Part shown: positions 1 through 8,948 of the stretch, one piece after another | Layout: each line of letters starts with the position of its first letter | Numbering within the stretch: the stretch's first letter is position 1 | Notes under the pieces: generated by a model | Database searches by the model: none | Told to the model about the DNA's origin: nothing | The model's input: the letters and a program-made list of their open reading frames with translations, nothing else | Program-made: the position numbers and the translations under genes | Assembly (NCBI RefSeq): GCF_000023025.1 | Contig: NC_012997.1 | Coordinates: 1,410,764-1,474,763, forward strand | Reading direction: 5' to 3' | Source of the DNA: Teredinibacter turnerae T7901 | GTDB taxonomy: Bacteria > Pseudomonadota > Gammaproteobacteria > Pseudomonadales > Cellvibrionaceae | DNA: 64,000 bases

Positions 1-379
1 GGGCATTGGCAATATTGCCGCGATCCTGCCAGGAAATATAGCAGCCGTGGGTCTCGCGGAAATTAATCGCAAACTCCTGACACGCCTGGCCCACTGTGGG
101 CGTGTACACCAGCGGCATCATCTCTTCGATATTTTCAAGCAGAATACGGTAAAAAACCCGTTCATTCCGCTTTTGCAGGGCGGTGAGGAACAGGTATTTA
201 TCGATGTGGCGGGTTTTATTTCGCAAGTTAAGTAACGAGCGTTGCATCTGTTGTTCTTGGGTGCTGACCACGGGCGGCAAGAGGCCCGTCAAGCCGTAAT
301 CTTCGCGTTCTTGAAGTGTGAAAGCGGTGCCTTTGTTGAAGCGGGGGTTGGTGAGGAGGTCCAGACCAGTCAGTTTCAT
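1..379 (-). CDS. maeA: NAD-dependent malic enzyme, N-terminal part (cut by window edge)
   Basis: Oxidative decarboxylation of malate to pyruvate in the cytoplasm. Translating the minus strand from the ATG at 379 gives about 126 residues before the window ends. They contain the typical malic enzyme N-terminal pattern: NPRFNKGTAFT near residue 11, LTGLLPP near residue 30, a QKRNERVFYR helix near 69, and MPLVYTPTVGQACQ near 89, the Tyr-containing segment of the malic N-domain. The family usually has about 560 residues, so most of the gene, including the NAD domain, lies outside. Family identity is clear; cofactor preference cannot be judged from this part, so NAD and the symbol are inferred from resemblance to the SfcA/MaeA type. 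Confidence 0.88.
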   Translation of the reverse strand, partial: MKLTGLDLLTNPRFNKGTAFTLQEREDYGLTGLLPPVVSTQEQQMQRSLLNLRNKTRHIDKYLFLTALQKRNERVFYRILLENIEEMMPLVYTPTVGQACQEFAINFRETHGCYISWQDRGNIANA

Positions 380-563
380 GAAAATCGGTGCTCACTTAGT
401 ATTGAGGGCAAATAGAAAGATGGCAGCAATCGCAGACAGAAGTTAACGCACCGCTGACGGAACGTTTTTCTGCCGCGTTCTTTGCGTGCAGGTGACCTCA
501 ACTATAGCGAAGTTCATGCCCTGCGTCGTTGGAATAGGTCAATCTAATAAGATGCCAGTAGGG

Positions 564-1697
564 TTAAGCACCGGCTTCAGATTGCTTGAGCTGACTGAGT
601 TTGAACTTAAATTTCTGCCGCTCTTCCTGCGTTTGCATGCGCTGCATACCGATTTGCAGTTGGCGTTTACCCATGCGGGTGTCGCCGTTGGCAAAGTATG
701 CCCGTGCTAATGCCAGGTAAAAATCGGCTTCTTCAGGTTTGAGGGCAATCGCCCGTTTAAGTTTCTGGATAGCTTCGGAGATCTGTTGTTCAGCGAGGTC
801 GGATTTTGCCAGCTTCGCCAGGTAGTATGGGTTGCGGCGACTGTAGCGTTCCACTCGCGCGGCTATTTTTTCCGCCCGCTCGTGCTGGCCAGTTTCCCGG
901 TAGAGAATATAAATATTATTCAGGATAGAAAGGTTGTCTTTATCGATTTTTAAGCCTTTCTCGTAAGCGTGTTGCGCCAGGTCGTTGTAGCCGTTCATTT
1001 TGTATACCACGCCGAGGTTTGACCATGCGTAGGCGACACGTTCATCTGTTGTTATCGCTTTTCGCAGGTAGGCGATGGCTGTCGAAGGGTTGCCATTTTG
1101 GGCCGCTTCAGTACCGAGATTGTTGTAGTACTCGGCCAGGGCTCTCGAATCGGCAACTGTGCGTGACCGCATGTGTTGTGATTCGTCTGCGCTCACAATG
1201 TTACTGAACTCAACCGTCACTTTATGACCAGGGATCGCAACCGCCACATTGATATGGCCGGGTACAATATTGAATTTTTCGTTCGGCACCCATTCGCGAG
1301 GAATGGATACCAATTGGAATCGTGCATCCAGGCCAACATAACGGGCCGCAGCCAGGTAGAGACTGGCGTGCGACAAGCAGTTACCGCGTCTGGTGATGAA
1401 GGTTTGCTGGGCGGTGTGCGTAATACTGTCATCGTAAACAATGCCGAGCGCTTCTTTGCCGAAAAGCAGTGTGTGCAACGCAAAAGCGCGGGCACGCATA
1501 TCTCTGACGATCGCAATTTTTTCGTCCAGCACGGCTCGTACCTGCTCATCAATCTCAAGGAGATTGGCCTCTGGCACGTCCGGGATTGTGGTGAGATCGA
1601 GGCCTCCTTCCTGCGTGCTACTGAAGCCCGCGCGGGCGCAGAACAAAAGAATAACGACCAGGATCAGTCGAGGCAGAAATGGGCGGTGCGCAAACAT
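564..1697 (-). CDS. Exported protein with transglutaminase-like domain and TPR repeats
   Basis: Residues 1-27 form a signal peptide: a positive start, a hydrophobic run ILVVILLFC and a small-residue cleavage region AGFSS. Residues 70-165 resemble the transglutaminase/protease-like fold, with the candidate catalytic Cys107 in RGNCLSHASL and a candidate His in PGHINVAV near 148. Residues 185-365 carry four or five TPR units, such as the one around NLGVVYKMNGYNDLAQ, which usually mediate protein contacts. A GAGG ribosome site lies six bases before the ATG. The protein probably acts in the periplasm or outer membrane. Its substrate is unknown, and a peptidase or purely structural role is possible. 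It is divergent from flhA and stands alone. Confidence 0.75.
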   Translation of the reverse strand: MFAHRPFLPRLILVVILLFCARAGFSSTQEGGLDLTTIPDVPEANLLEIDEQVRAVLDEKIAIVRDMRARAFALHTLLFGKEALGIVYDDSITHTAQQTFITRRGNCLSHASLYLAAARYVGLDARFQLVSIPREWVPNEKFNIVPGHINVAVAIPGHKVTVEFSNIVSADESQHMRSRTVADSRALAEYYNNLGTEAAQNGNPSTAIAYLRKAITTDERVAYAWSNLGVVYKMNGYNDLAQHAYEKGLKIDKDNLSILNNIYILYRETGQHERAEKIAARVERYSRRNPYYLAKLAKSDLAEQQISEAIQKLKRAIALKPEEADFYLALARAYFANGDTRMGKRQLQIGMQRMQTQEERQKFKFKLSQLKQSEAGA

Positions 1698-2014
1698 AGA
1701 TACCTCGCTTGTAAAAGCATGGCGGCTAGTGGCGCTTGCGGGCCGGTTGGGCTGTAAATACCCAAGTTAGCATCGCGCTTTGTGCTTGTTGTAGCGATCT
1801 GCGGGCAAGTTGCCAACAGACTATCGCGCCTCTGACCGCAGGTGTGCAGAGTCATACCGGGTTACTTCAAGCATAGGGGCTTGCGCGCATAAATAACAGA
1901 AATTAACGCTAATGCCGATTGCGCGTGATCAACTGATCCTGCGGAACCCGCCTACGACTATTCGTGTTGCTTGCTGCAGGTGGGGAAACCGCTCGCGGTC
2001 TGTTTACCGCGTGC

Positions 2015-2030
2015 GGGAACGGTTCTTGCC
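2015..2030 (+). promoter_or_regulatory. Candidate sigma-54 promoter for flhA
   Basis: The bases GGGAACG-GTTC-TTGCC keep the GG-N10-GC spacing of the -24/-12 sigma-54 element and match 9 of the 11 fixed positions before the final W. The site lies 74 bases before the flhA ATG, on the coding strand. In Pseudomonas, flhA is controlled by FleQ and sigma-54, which fits. The rest of the 406-base gap 1698-2103 between the divergent TPR gene and flhA shows no other clear element. Confidence 0.45.
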
Positions 2031-2103
2031 ATAGCTATGAAAATAGCCCTTAGTTGGTACTAAAGCGCCAAAAACCTGGCGCGGTATTGGTGAAGACGTA
2101 CGC

Positions 2104-4338
2104 ATGGCAGAACCGTTTTTTTCTCATCTCCGTTCTCTCCCGAGCACCCTGACACGCGATTCCGCGCTCCAGGGGGTGCGCGGAGTCAGCCGCAGCAACC
2201 TGAGTATTCCGATCCTGCTGTTGATGTTGCTCGGCATGATGACGCTGCCGCTGCCAGCGTTTTTACTGGACGTATTTTTCTCGTTCAATATCGCGCTCTC
2301 CATTGTTGTTTTGCTGGTGGGTGTTTACACCCTTCGGCCCCTGGATTTCGCTGTCTTCCCTACGATTTTGCTGGTTGCCACACTGTTGCGATTGGCGCTT
2401 AACGTAGCGTCAACCCGGGTGGTACTGCTCAATGGTCACGAAGGTGGTGACGCCGCGGGCAAGGTGATTCAGGCATTTGGCGAGGTGGTGATTGGCGGTA
2501 ACTACGCAGTCGGTCTGGTGGTGTTCATCATTCTGATGATTATCAACTTCGTGGTGGTAACCAAGGGTGCGGGCCGAATATCTGAAGTGAGCGCTCGCTT
2601 TACGTTGGACGCCATGCCCGGTAAGCAAATGGCGATCGATGCGGATTTGAACGCAGGCCTTATTGATCAGGATGAAGCGCGAACCCGGCGCGCCGACGTC
2701 GCCGCCGAAGCCGACTTTTACGGTGCGATGGACGGTGCCAGCAAGTTTGTTCGCGGCGATGCGGTAGCGGGTATTTTGATTCTTGTGATCAATATTATCG
2801 GCGGCCTTGCGGTAGGTATGGCACAGCACGATCTCGAGTTTATGGAAGCACTGGAAAAGTATGTGCTGCTGACCATCGGTGACGGCCTGGTTGCTCAGAT
2901 TCCATCACTGCTGCTTTCGACCGCCACCGCCATTATGGTGACGCGCGTCAACAGCTCGGAAGACATGAATCGCCAGGTGCTGTCGCAAATGTTCGACTCT
3001 CCTCGCGCGATGGCGGTTGCTGCCTTTATTTTATTCGTGATGGGCGTGGTACCTGGAATGCCACATGTACCGTTCCTCAGCTTGGCGATTGTATGTGGGC
3101 TGCTCGCCTACTACATCCACTTCAAACATCAGCAGGTCGAGGTGGTTGAGGAAGGGGGATTCAGCCAGCGCAACAGCGGGGTGCCGAAATCCTCGGGCTC
3201 GCCCGCAGGTGCTGGGCAAGTGCCTTCTGCGTCTTTGCCCGCGCCAGACCGGCCCGCTTCGCAGGAGCCAACCGAGGTGAGTTGGGACGACGTTACGCCG
3301 GTGGATATTATTGGCCTCGAAGTGGGTTACCGCTTGATTCCTCTGGTGGATAAAAATCAAAGTGGCGAACTCTTAGGCCGGATCAAAGGGGTTCGCAAAA
3401 AGCTGTCACAGGAAATGGGCTTTCTGATTCCTGCGGTACATATTCGCGATAACCTGGATTTGCTGCCAAGCGCATATCGGATCACCTTAATGGGGGTGAC
3501 GGTCGGCGAGGGGGAAGTTTACCCGGATAGGTACATGGCGATTAACCCCGGGCAGGTGTTTGGCCGACTCGACGGCACCAAAACCCGCGACCCGGCCTTT
3601 GGCCTGGAAGCAGTCTGGGTCGATGAATCCCACCGCGATCAGGCGCAAACCCTGGGTTACACGGTGGTAGATGCGGCGACTGTGGCCGCCACCCATTTAA
3701 ACCAGATAATCCAGCAGCACATCCACGAGCTAATCGGCCATGAAGACGTACAGAAGTGGCTCGATCTGCTGGCCGAAAAATCGCCCAAACTCGTGGAGGA
3801 GCTTGTTCCGAATACCATCAGCATTAACCAGCTGCTTAAAGTATTGCAGTCTCTTCTGCGCGAGCATGTCCCCATTCGCGATATGCGAACCATCGCCGAA
3901 GCGCTGGCCGCACACGGCAATAAAAACATGGATACCAACACGCTCACGGCCGCCGCCCGGGCGTCACTCGCGCGTCAGATCGTGCAGAGCATTGTCGGTC
4001 AGGACGCAAACCTACCGGTTATCACCCTGGATCCCGCATTGGAACAGTTGTTGCTCCAGTCGGTCCAGCAGGCACAAAAATCTGGCGCTGATGACGGCGC
4101 CCTACTAGAGCCGCAACTGGCGGAACGTTTGAACAACGCGCTGGTGAGCGCCGCCAAAAACCAGGAAGCCGCCGGAAAACCCATAGTACTGCTGGTAGCC
4201 GTGCCTCTGCGTTCGATGATGGCGCAATTTGTTCGCTTCAATATTCCGCAAATGCGGGTGCTGGCGTACAACGAAGTCTCCGACAACAAGGCCTTGAGTA
4301 TTGATGCCAGTGTGGGCGGGGAAGTTTTAGGTAATTGA
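2104..4338 (+). CDS. flhA: Flagellar biosynthesis protein FlhA
   Basis: Core subunit of the type III flagellar export gate in the inner membrane. The 744 residues are slightly longer than usual (about 690-710). Residues 35-340 hold about eight membrane helices, including the family pattern FPTILLVATLLRLALNVASTR and the FHIPEP-type cytoplasmic loop with GKQMAIDADLNAG. Residues 395-744 are the cytoplasmic substrate- and chaperone-docking domain. A Ser/Pro/Ala-rich linker, about 355-390, joins the two and accounts for some of the extra length. It is the first gene of the flagellar-chemotaxis operon, 31 bases before flhF, probably driven by the sigma-54-like site upstream. Confidence 0.97.
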   Translation: MAEPFFSHLRSLPSTLTRDSALQGVRGVSRSNLSIPILLLMLLGMMTLPLPAFLLDVFFSFNIALSIVVLLVGVYTLRPLDFAVFPTILLVATLLRLALNVASTRVVLLNGHEGGDAAGKVIQAFGEVVIGGNYAVGLVVFIILMIINFVVVTKGAGRISEVSARFTLDAMPGKQMAIDADLNAGLIDQDEARTRRADVAAEADFYGAMDGASKFVRGDAVAGILILVINIIGGLAVGMAQHDLEFMEALEKYVLLTIGDGLVAQIPSLLLSTATAIMVTRVNSSEDMNRQVLSQMFDSPRAMAVAAFILFVMGVVPGMPHVPFLSLAIVCGLLAYYIHFKHQQVEVVEEGGFSQRNSGVPKSSGSPAGAGQVPSASLPAPDRPASQEPTEVSWDDVTPVDIIGLEVGYRLIPLVDKNQSGELLGRIKGVRKKLSQEMGFLIPAVHIRDNLDLLPSAYRITLMGVTVGEGEVYPDRYMAINPGQVFGRLDGTKTRDPAFGLEAVWVDESHRDQAQTLGYTVVDAATVAATHLNQIIQQHIHELIGHEDVQKWLDLLAEKSPKLVEELVPNTISINQLLKVLQSLLREHVPIRDMRTIAEALAAHGNKNMDTNTLTAAARASLARQIVQSIVGQDANLPVITLDPALEQLLLQSVQQAQKSGADDGALLEPQLAERLNNALVSAAKNQEAAGKPIVLLVAVPLRSMMAQFVRFNIPQMRVLAYNEVSDNKALSIDASVGGEVLGN

Positions 4339-4369
4339 TTTTATTGAGTTTATTTCAGGAGACTGAATC

Positions 4370-5890
4370 ATGGCCGCGCAAGATCGAGCCCAGGTAAAAC
4401 GTTTTGTCGCCCCAACTATGCGGCGTGCACTGGATCTGGTGGGTGCTGAGATGGGACCGGAAGCGGTGATTCTGTCCAGCCGCAAGGTGCCTGAAGGTGT
4501 GGAGGTGATCACTGCAGTTGAACCGGATCTGCCCACCAGCGAAATAGGTGCGCGACGTGATTTTGGTCGACATTTTGACGCTGAGCTGGATACCGCCATG
4601 ACGAGCGATGCCGCCTGGCAAACTCATGCCGGAATCGAGCAAGCTGCGGCCAAGAGCGGCGCGCGGGTCGAAATGAACGAGCCATCCATCTCGGCCTCGC
4701 GCAGTGAAGAACTGGCCCGTGAAATAGAGTTTGCGCGCGAGCGTATGCTGGATGCCAAGCGGCGGGCAAAAGCGTCTGAGGCACCAGCGCCACGAGCACA
4801 GCCGCCAGCGCAAACAACTATCCCCGCCCAAGCATCACAGTCCGAAGCACCACAGGCAATGCGACACCCTGACACCCGCACACGGGCGTACCCAGACTTC
4901 GCTTCGCCAGACACGCAAGTGCAGGCCGAATTTGGCGACTCCCGCAGCCGCGCTGGTACCGCTCAGGATGACGCCCGCCTGGAGCAGCTGCAGAGTGATA
5001 TTGCTGATATGCGCATGCTCATCGAGCAGCAAATGTGGCAGATGGCCCGTCGGCCGGAAGTGTCAATGCCTGGGCAGGTACAGATGCCTGGCCGCTATTC
5101 CGTTATTAATGATCGCCTTGCCCGCCTCGGCCTGCCCGATGCGTTGGCCGATCGCCTGCTGGAAAGCGCAGGCCAGCAAAGCAGCATGAGTAAAACCTGG
5201 CGTCAGTGTATGGCGCATCTCTCAAGGCAATTGCCGATCGCGGGCCAGGATCTGGTCCAGCAGGGCGGTGTGTTTGCCTTTGTTGGCCAAACCGGGGTAG
5301 GTAAGACCACGACCATTGCCAAGCTCGCTGCCCGCTATGTGTTGGATCACGGCCCCGGCAAAGTTGCGTTAATCACCACAGATACCTACCGGGTGGGTGC
5401 CTACGATCAACTGCGTTCGCTGGGCCGCATTCTCAATGTGCCAGTGCGTGCGGTGGATGCGGAGCACAGCCTGCTGCGGGTATTGGCTTCTCTCAAGCAG
5501 TTTCCGTTGATTCTGATCGATACGGCTGGTTTTCGTCACGGCGATCCGCTGCTAAAGGAACAGTTACGCAAACTGGATAGCTGTCCGGCGGTGAAACGTG
5601 TGCTTGTACTGGCCTGCAACAGTCAGCGCCAGACCATGACCGCCAGTACCCACGCGTATGCCAGTCGTCAGGGAATTGACGCCTGCGTACTGACCAAACT
5701 GGATGAAGCGGCGAGCCTGGGCGAGGCCTTGAGCGTGTTGGTTGAGCGTCAGCTACCAGTGGCTTACACCACGAATGGCCAGGAGATACCGCGCGATATT
5801 GCCCGTGCGTCGGCACATCAACTGGTTGCCTCTGCGGTGGCGCTGTTGCGCGCAGAGGGCGAAGAGTACACGAGTCAGACCGGTGGCTAA
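4370..5890 (+). CDS. flhF: Flagellar biosynthesis GTPase FlhF
   Basis: SRP-type GTPase that directs the flagellum to the cell pole. Residues 1-60 form the basic N-region (QVKRFVAPTMRRALDLVGAEMG), residues 80-220 are a variable Ala/Pro/Gln-rich linker, and the NG domain follows with the P-loop GQTGVGKTTTIAKLAARY near 306, the TDTYRVGAYDQL switch near 340, DTAGF near 385 and TKLDEAASLGEAL near 443. AGGAGA precedes the ATG. The partner FlhG lies directly downstream, as in Pseudomonas and Vibrio, where the pair sets number and place of polar flagella. The length of 506 is within the family range because of the long linker. Confidence 0.97.
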   Translation: MAAQDRAQVKRFVAPTMRRALDLVGAEMGPEAVILSSRKVPEGVEVITAVEPDLPTSEIGARRDFGRHFDAELDTAMTSDAAWQTHAGIEQAAAKSGARVEMNEPSISASRSEELAREIEFARERMLDAKRRAKASEAPAPRAQPPAQTTIPAQASQSEAPQAMRHPDTRTRAYPDFASPDTQVQAEFGDSRSRAGTAQDDARLEQLQSDIADMRMLIEQQMWQMARRPEVSMPGQVQMPGRYSVINDRLARLGLPDALADRLLESAGQQSSMSKTWRQCMAHLSRQLPIAGQDLVQQGGVFAFVGQTGVGKTTTIAKLAARYVLDHGPGKVALITTDTYRVGAYDQLRSLGRILNVPVRAVDAEHSLLRVLASLKQFPLILIDTAGFRHGDPLLKEQLRKLDSCPAVKRVLVLACNSQRQTMTASTHAYASRQGIDACVLTKLDEAASLGEALSVLVERQLPVAYTTNGQEIPRDIARASAHQLVASAVALLRAEGEEYTSQTGG

Positions 5891-5997
5891 GGCCGCCGGG
5901 CGTACTGGCTATCGTCATCTATACTTGTTGGAGCATAAATCCGATGAACCGGGTTATAAATCTAGCCCCTCACACATCCCGCCGGGAAAGAGAAATT

Positions 5998-6816
5998 ATG
6001 AGTGCCAAGAATCCGATTAAAGTCATCGCTGTCACTGGCGGCAAGGGTGGCGTCGGTAAGACCAATCTGTCTGTTAACCTCAGTATCGGGTTGGCGGAGT
6101 TGCGTCGTCGCGTGGTGTTGATGGATGCCGACCTCGGGTTGGCGAATGTGGATGTTCTGTTGGGCTTGCAGGCACGCTATAACCTGGCTGATGTGCTCGA
6201 TGGCAGCAAGTCACTGCGCGAGGTACTGCTCAACGGGCCAGGCGGAATTAAAGTGGTTCCCGCGTCCTCCGGGGTGCAGCAAATGACACACCTCTCGCCA
6301 CAGGAGCACGCAGCGCTGGTGTATGCGTTTAACGATCTGAGTGATCAGCTGGATGTGTTGGTGGTCGATACCGCTGCAGGTATATCCGAAACCGTCATCA
6401 GCTTCGTGCGCGCGGCACAGGAAGTCATCGTCGTGGTGTGCGATGAACCTTCGTCGATTACCGATGCCTACGCATTGATCAAATTATTGAATGCCGAGCA
6501 CGGCGTATTTCGCTTTCGTGTTATTGCCAACATGACACGTACTACGCAGGAAGGTATTAATCTTTTTAACAAGTTAAACGGCGTGTGCGAAAAATTTCTG
6601 GATGCATCGCTGCAATACCTGGGGCATGTACCCTTTGATGAAAACGTGAGAAAAGCTGTACAGAAACGCCAGCCTCTGCTTGAATTCGCCCCCCGCTGTA
6701 AAGCGGCTGCTGCGATGCGGGTGATTGCTCAAAAAATCGATCAGTGGCCAGTGCAAACAAGCGCGCGTGGTCACCTGGAATTTTTTCTAGAACGACTTGT
6801 GGCGGCCAATGGCTAG
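5998..6816 (+). CDS. flhG: Flagellar number regulator FlhG/FleN (MinD-type ATPase)
   Basis: MinD/ParA-like ATPase that restricts flagellar number, normally by acting on FlhF and the regulator FleQ. The deviant Walker A motif GGKGGVGKTN is at about residues 13-22, followed by VLMDADLGLANVDVLLG and the Walker-like VVDTAAGISE. I chose the ATG at 5998 (MSAKNPIKVIAV) because it matches the short N-terminus of FleN proteins and has a purine-rich GGGAAAGAGA before it. An in-frame ATG at 5944, with TTGGAG upstream, would add 18 residues. The gene sits between flhF and fliA in the usual order. Confidence 0.95.
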   Translation: MSAKNPIKVIAVTGGKGGVGKTNLSVNLSIGLAELRRRVVLMDADLGLANVDVLLGLQARYNLADVLDGSKSLREVLLNGPGGIKVVPASSGVQQMTHLSPQEHAALVYAFNDLSDQLDVLVVDTAAGISETVISFVRAAQEVIVVVCDEPSSITDAYALIKLLNAEHGVFRFRVIANMTRTTQEGINLFNKLNGVCEKFLDASLQYLGHVPFDENVRKAVQKRQPLLEFAPRCKAAAAMRVIAQKIDQWPVQTSARGHLEFFLERLVAANG

Positions 6817-6879
6817 CCGCGGTTTCCAGCGATCAGTCCCCGGCGGCGATTTATGGCACTCTCCTCGGTAGGAAATCTC

Positions 6880-7587
6880 ATGGTTTACGAACAGGCCCAG
6901 GAAGCTGCTGTTGCAATTCGGGTCGAGGATTATGTTCCCCTGGTTAAGCGGATTGCGCATCACATGATGGCGCGAATGCCGAGCCATGTGCTGGTGGATG
7001 ATTTAATGCAGGCGGGCATGATTGGCCTGTTGGAGGCTGCCCAAAAATACGATGCCGGCAAAGGTGCGAGTTTTGAGACTTACGCCGGTATACGCATTCG
7101 CGGTGCGATAGTGGACGAAATGCGGCGTGGCGATTGGGCGCCGCGCAGCGTTCACCGAAATGCCAGACGCGTGTCCGAAGCCATCGGCAATGTGGAAGCG
7201 CGCTTGGGCAGGGACGCGCGGGATGGCGAGATCGCCGAAGAGTTGCAAATGTCGCTGGACGAATATCACGATATTCTCCGCGATAGCACCTCGACACGAC
7301 TTTACAGCCTGGAAGAAACGTTCGAGGAAAACGAAAACCAATTTTCCCTTGGTACTGAAGGTTTGGATGAACCTGCCGAAAAGGTACAAATAGACGCCAT
7401 GCGCAAAGCGCTGGCCGGGGCCATTGAGGGTCTGCCGGAAAGGGAGCAACTTGTGCTTTCGCTGTACTACGAACAGGAAATGAACTTAAAAGAAATAGGC
7501 TTGGTGCTGGGTGTATCCGAGTCGCGCATTAGCCAGATCCACAGTCAGGCGGCACTGCGCCTGAAATCGAAGCTGACCGGATGGTGA
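6880..7587 (+). CDS. fliA: Flagellar sigma factor FliA (sigma-28)
   Basis: Sigma-28 for late flagellar and chemotaxis promoters. Region 2 is clear (YVPLVKRIAHHMMARMP, DDLMQAGMIGLLEAAQKYD, FETYAGIRIRGAIVDEMRRGDWAPR), region 3 follows (GRDARDGEIAEEL), and region 4 ends the protein with LPEREQLVLSLYYEQEMNLKEIGLVLGV split by the usual turn. The ATG at 6880 has AGGA seven bases upstream and gives 235 residues. An ATG at 6853 would add nine residues with a poorer ribosome site. It lies 63 bases after flhG, and the cheY-cheZ-cheA genes it probably helps to express follow. Confidence 0.96.
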   Translation: MVYEQAQEAAVAIRVEDYVPLVKRIAHHMMARMPSHVLVDDLMQAGMIGLLEAAQKYDAGKGASFETYAGIRIRGAIVDEMRRGDWAPRSVHRNARRVSEAIGNVEARLGRDARDGEIAEELQMSLDEYHDILRDSTSTRLYSLEETFEENENQFSLGTEGLDEPAEKVQIDAMRKALAGAIEGLPEREQLVLSLYYEQEMNLKEIGLVLGVSESRISQIHSQAALRLKSKLTGW

Positions 7588-7723
7588 TAAATCAAACAGC
7601 CATCATTTGGTCGCCAGAAAATTGTCGCTAAAACTGGCTGACTGGCAACGAGCGTCTAGAATTGTTTTTATGGTCTCTCTCTGAGATTTATTTACCCCAG
7701 CGCACGGGATATCGGAGGCTGCA

Positions 7724-8110
7724 TTGGACAAAAATATGAAAATCCTGATCGTTGACGACTTTTCGACGATGAGGCGCATCATTAAAAATTTATTGCGGGA
7801 TTTGGGTTTTACCAATACCCACGAGGCAGATGACGGCACGACCGCGCTGCCAATGTTGCGAAGTGGTGATTTTGATTTTCTGGTAACTGACTGGAACATG
7901 CCAGGCATGACCGGGATCGACTTGTTAAAAGAAGTGCGTGCTGATGCCAAACTCGCAGGCCTTCCGGTGTTGATGGTTACCGCAGAAGCGAAGCGAGATC
8001 AGATCATTGAAGCGGCCCAGGCGGGCGTCAATGGCTATGTTGTAAAACCCTTTACTGCGCAGGTGCTCAAAGAAAAAATCGATAAGATTTTTGAGCGGGT
8101 TGCGGGTTAA
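7724..8110 (+). CDS. cheY: Chemotaxis response regulator CheY
   Basis: Single-domain receiver that binds the flagellar switch when phosphorylated by CheA. The acidic pocket is ILIVDD (Asp12/13 by family numbering), the phosphorylated Asp is in [10 protein letters not shown], and the switch Thr (MVTAEA) and Lys (YVVKPFT) are present. The first codon is probably TTG at 7724, with GGAGG seven bases upstream. An ATG at 7736 would remove four residues. The 128 residues match the family. A 135-base gap separates it from fliA, so it may have its own promoter, but I could not define one with confidence. Confidence 0.96.
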   Translation: MDKNMKILIVDDFSTMRRIIKNLLRDLGFTNTHEADDGTTALPMLRSGDFDFLVTDWNMPGMTGIDLLKEVRADAKLAGLPVLMVTAEAKRDQIIEAAQAGVNGYVVKPFTAQVLKEKIDKIFERVAG

Positions 8111-8128
8111 GCCTGAGCGGGTCGGCTG

Positions 8129-8923
8129 ATGGATAAAACGATACAAGAGCACGACGAGCAGTTTTTGACCCAGTTGCAAGACAGCGCAACGCAACTGGTA
8201 GAACAACTGCAAGGTGACAATCTGGAGGAGGCATCTGCGTTAATTCACAGTTTGGTGGAAGCGCGGGACCGACACATATTTAAAAGCGTGGGGCAATTGA
8301 CTCGCGCTTTGCACGAGGCAATCGTTAATTTCAATGTGGACGCAGATTTCGCATCGGAGCCTGTTGAGGTGAATAACTCAGAGATTCGCGATGCGACAAA
8401 CCGTCTGCAATACGTCATTGAAATGACCCAGAAAGCGGCCGACAAAACCATGGATAAAGTGGAAGCTGCCGCGCCGATCGCCATGAATCTCGGCCAGGAG
8501 GCTCATCGTTTACGCGAAGAGTGGCACCGCCTGCGCCGCCGCGAGATGAGTAAAGAAGAATTCAAAGACTTGTACAGCCAGATGGGCGAGTTTCTCGACC
8601 AGATGGACGACGGTACCCAGCAGCTGAACAAAACCCTGCAAGACATTATTCTCGAGCAGGGTTATCAGGATTTAACCGGCCAGGTATTGCAGAAAGTGAT
8701 TGGGCTTATCACCGATGTGGAAAATGAGCTCGTAAATCTGATGCGAATCGCCGGACAGGTGGAGCAGGTTACTGGTTTGGCAGAGGATGCGAACAAGCAA
8801 ACTCGCAAGACCGACAGCGATAGCAGTCGTGGTGAAGGCCCGCAGATTCATGCCGACAAGCGTGAAGATGTGGTGTCCAACCAGGACGACGTTGACGATT
8901 TGTTATCCAGCTTGGGCTTCTAG
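8129..8923 (+). CDS. cheZ: CheY-P phosphatase CheZ
   Basis: Removes phosphate from CheY-P to end the motor signal. The 264-residue protein is mostly long helices that form the four-helix bundle. The catalytic region EQGYQDLTGQVLQKVIGLI, near residues 172-190, includes the conserved Asp-x-x-Gly-Gln pattern. The extreme C-terminus DDVDDLLSSLGF is the CheY-docking helix. It starts 18 bases after cheY and lies just before cheA. Confidence 0.96.
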   Translation: MDKTIQEHDEQFLTQLQDSATQLVEQLQGDNLEEASALIHSLVEARDRHIFKSVGQLTRALHEAIVNFNVDADFASEPVEVNNSEIRDATNRLQYVIEMTQKAADKTMDKVEAAAPIAMNLGQEAHRLREEWHRLRRREMSKEEFKDLYSQMGEFLDQMDDGTQQLNKTLQDIILEQGYQDLTGQVLQKVIGLITDVENELVNLMRIAGQVEQVTGLAEDANKQTRKTDSDSSRGEGPQIHADKREDVVSNQDDVDDLLSSLGF

Positions 8924-8948
8924 GCCCCGATGCACTGAGGATTTATGA

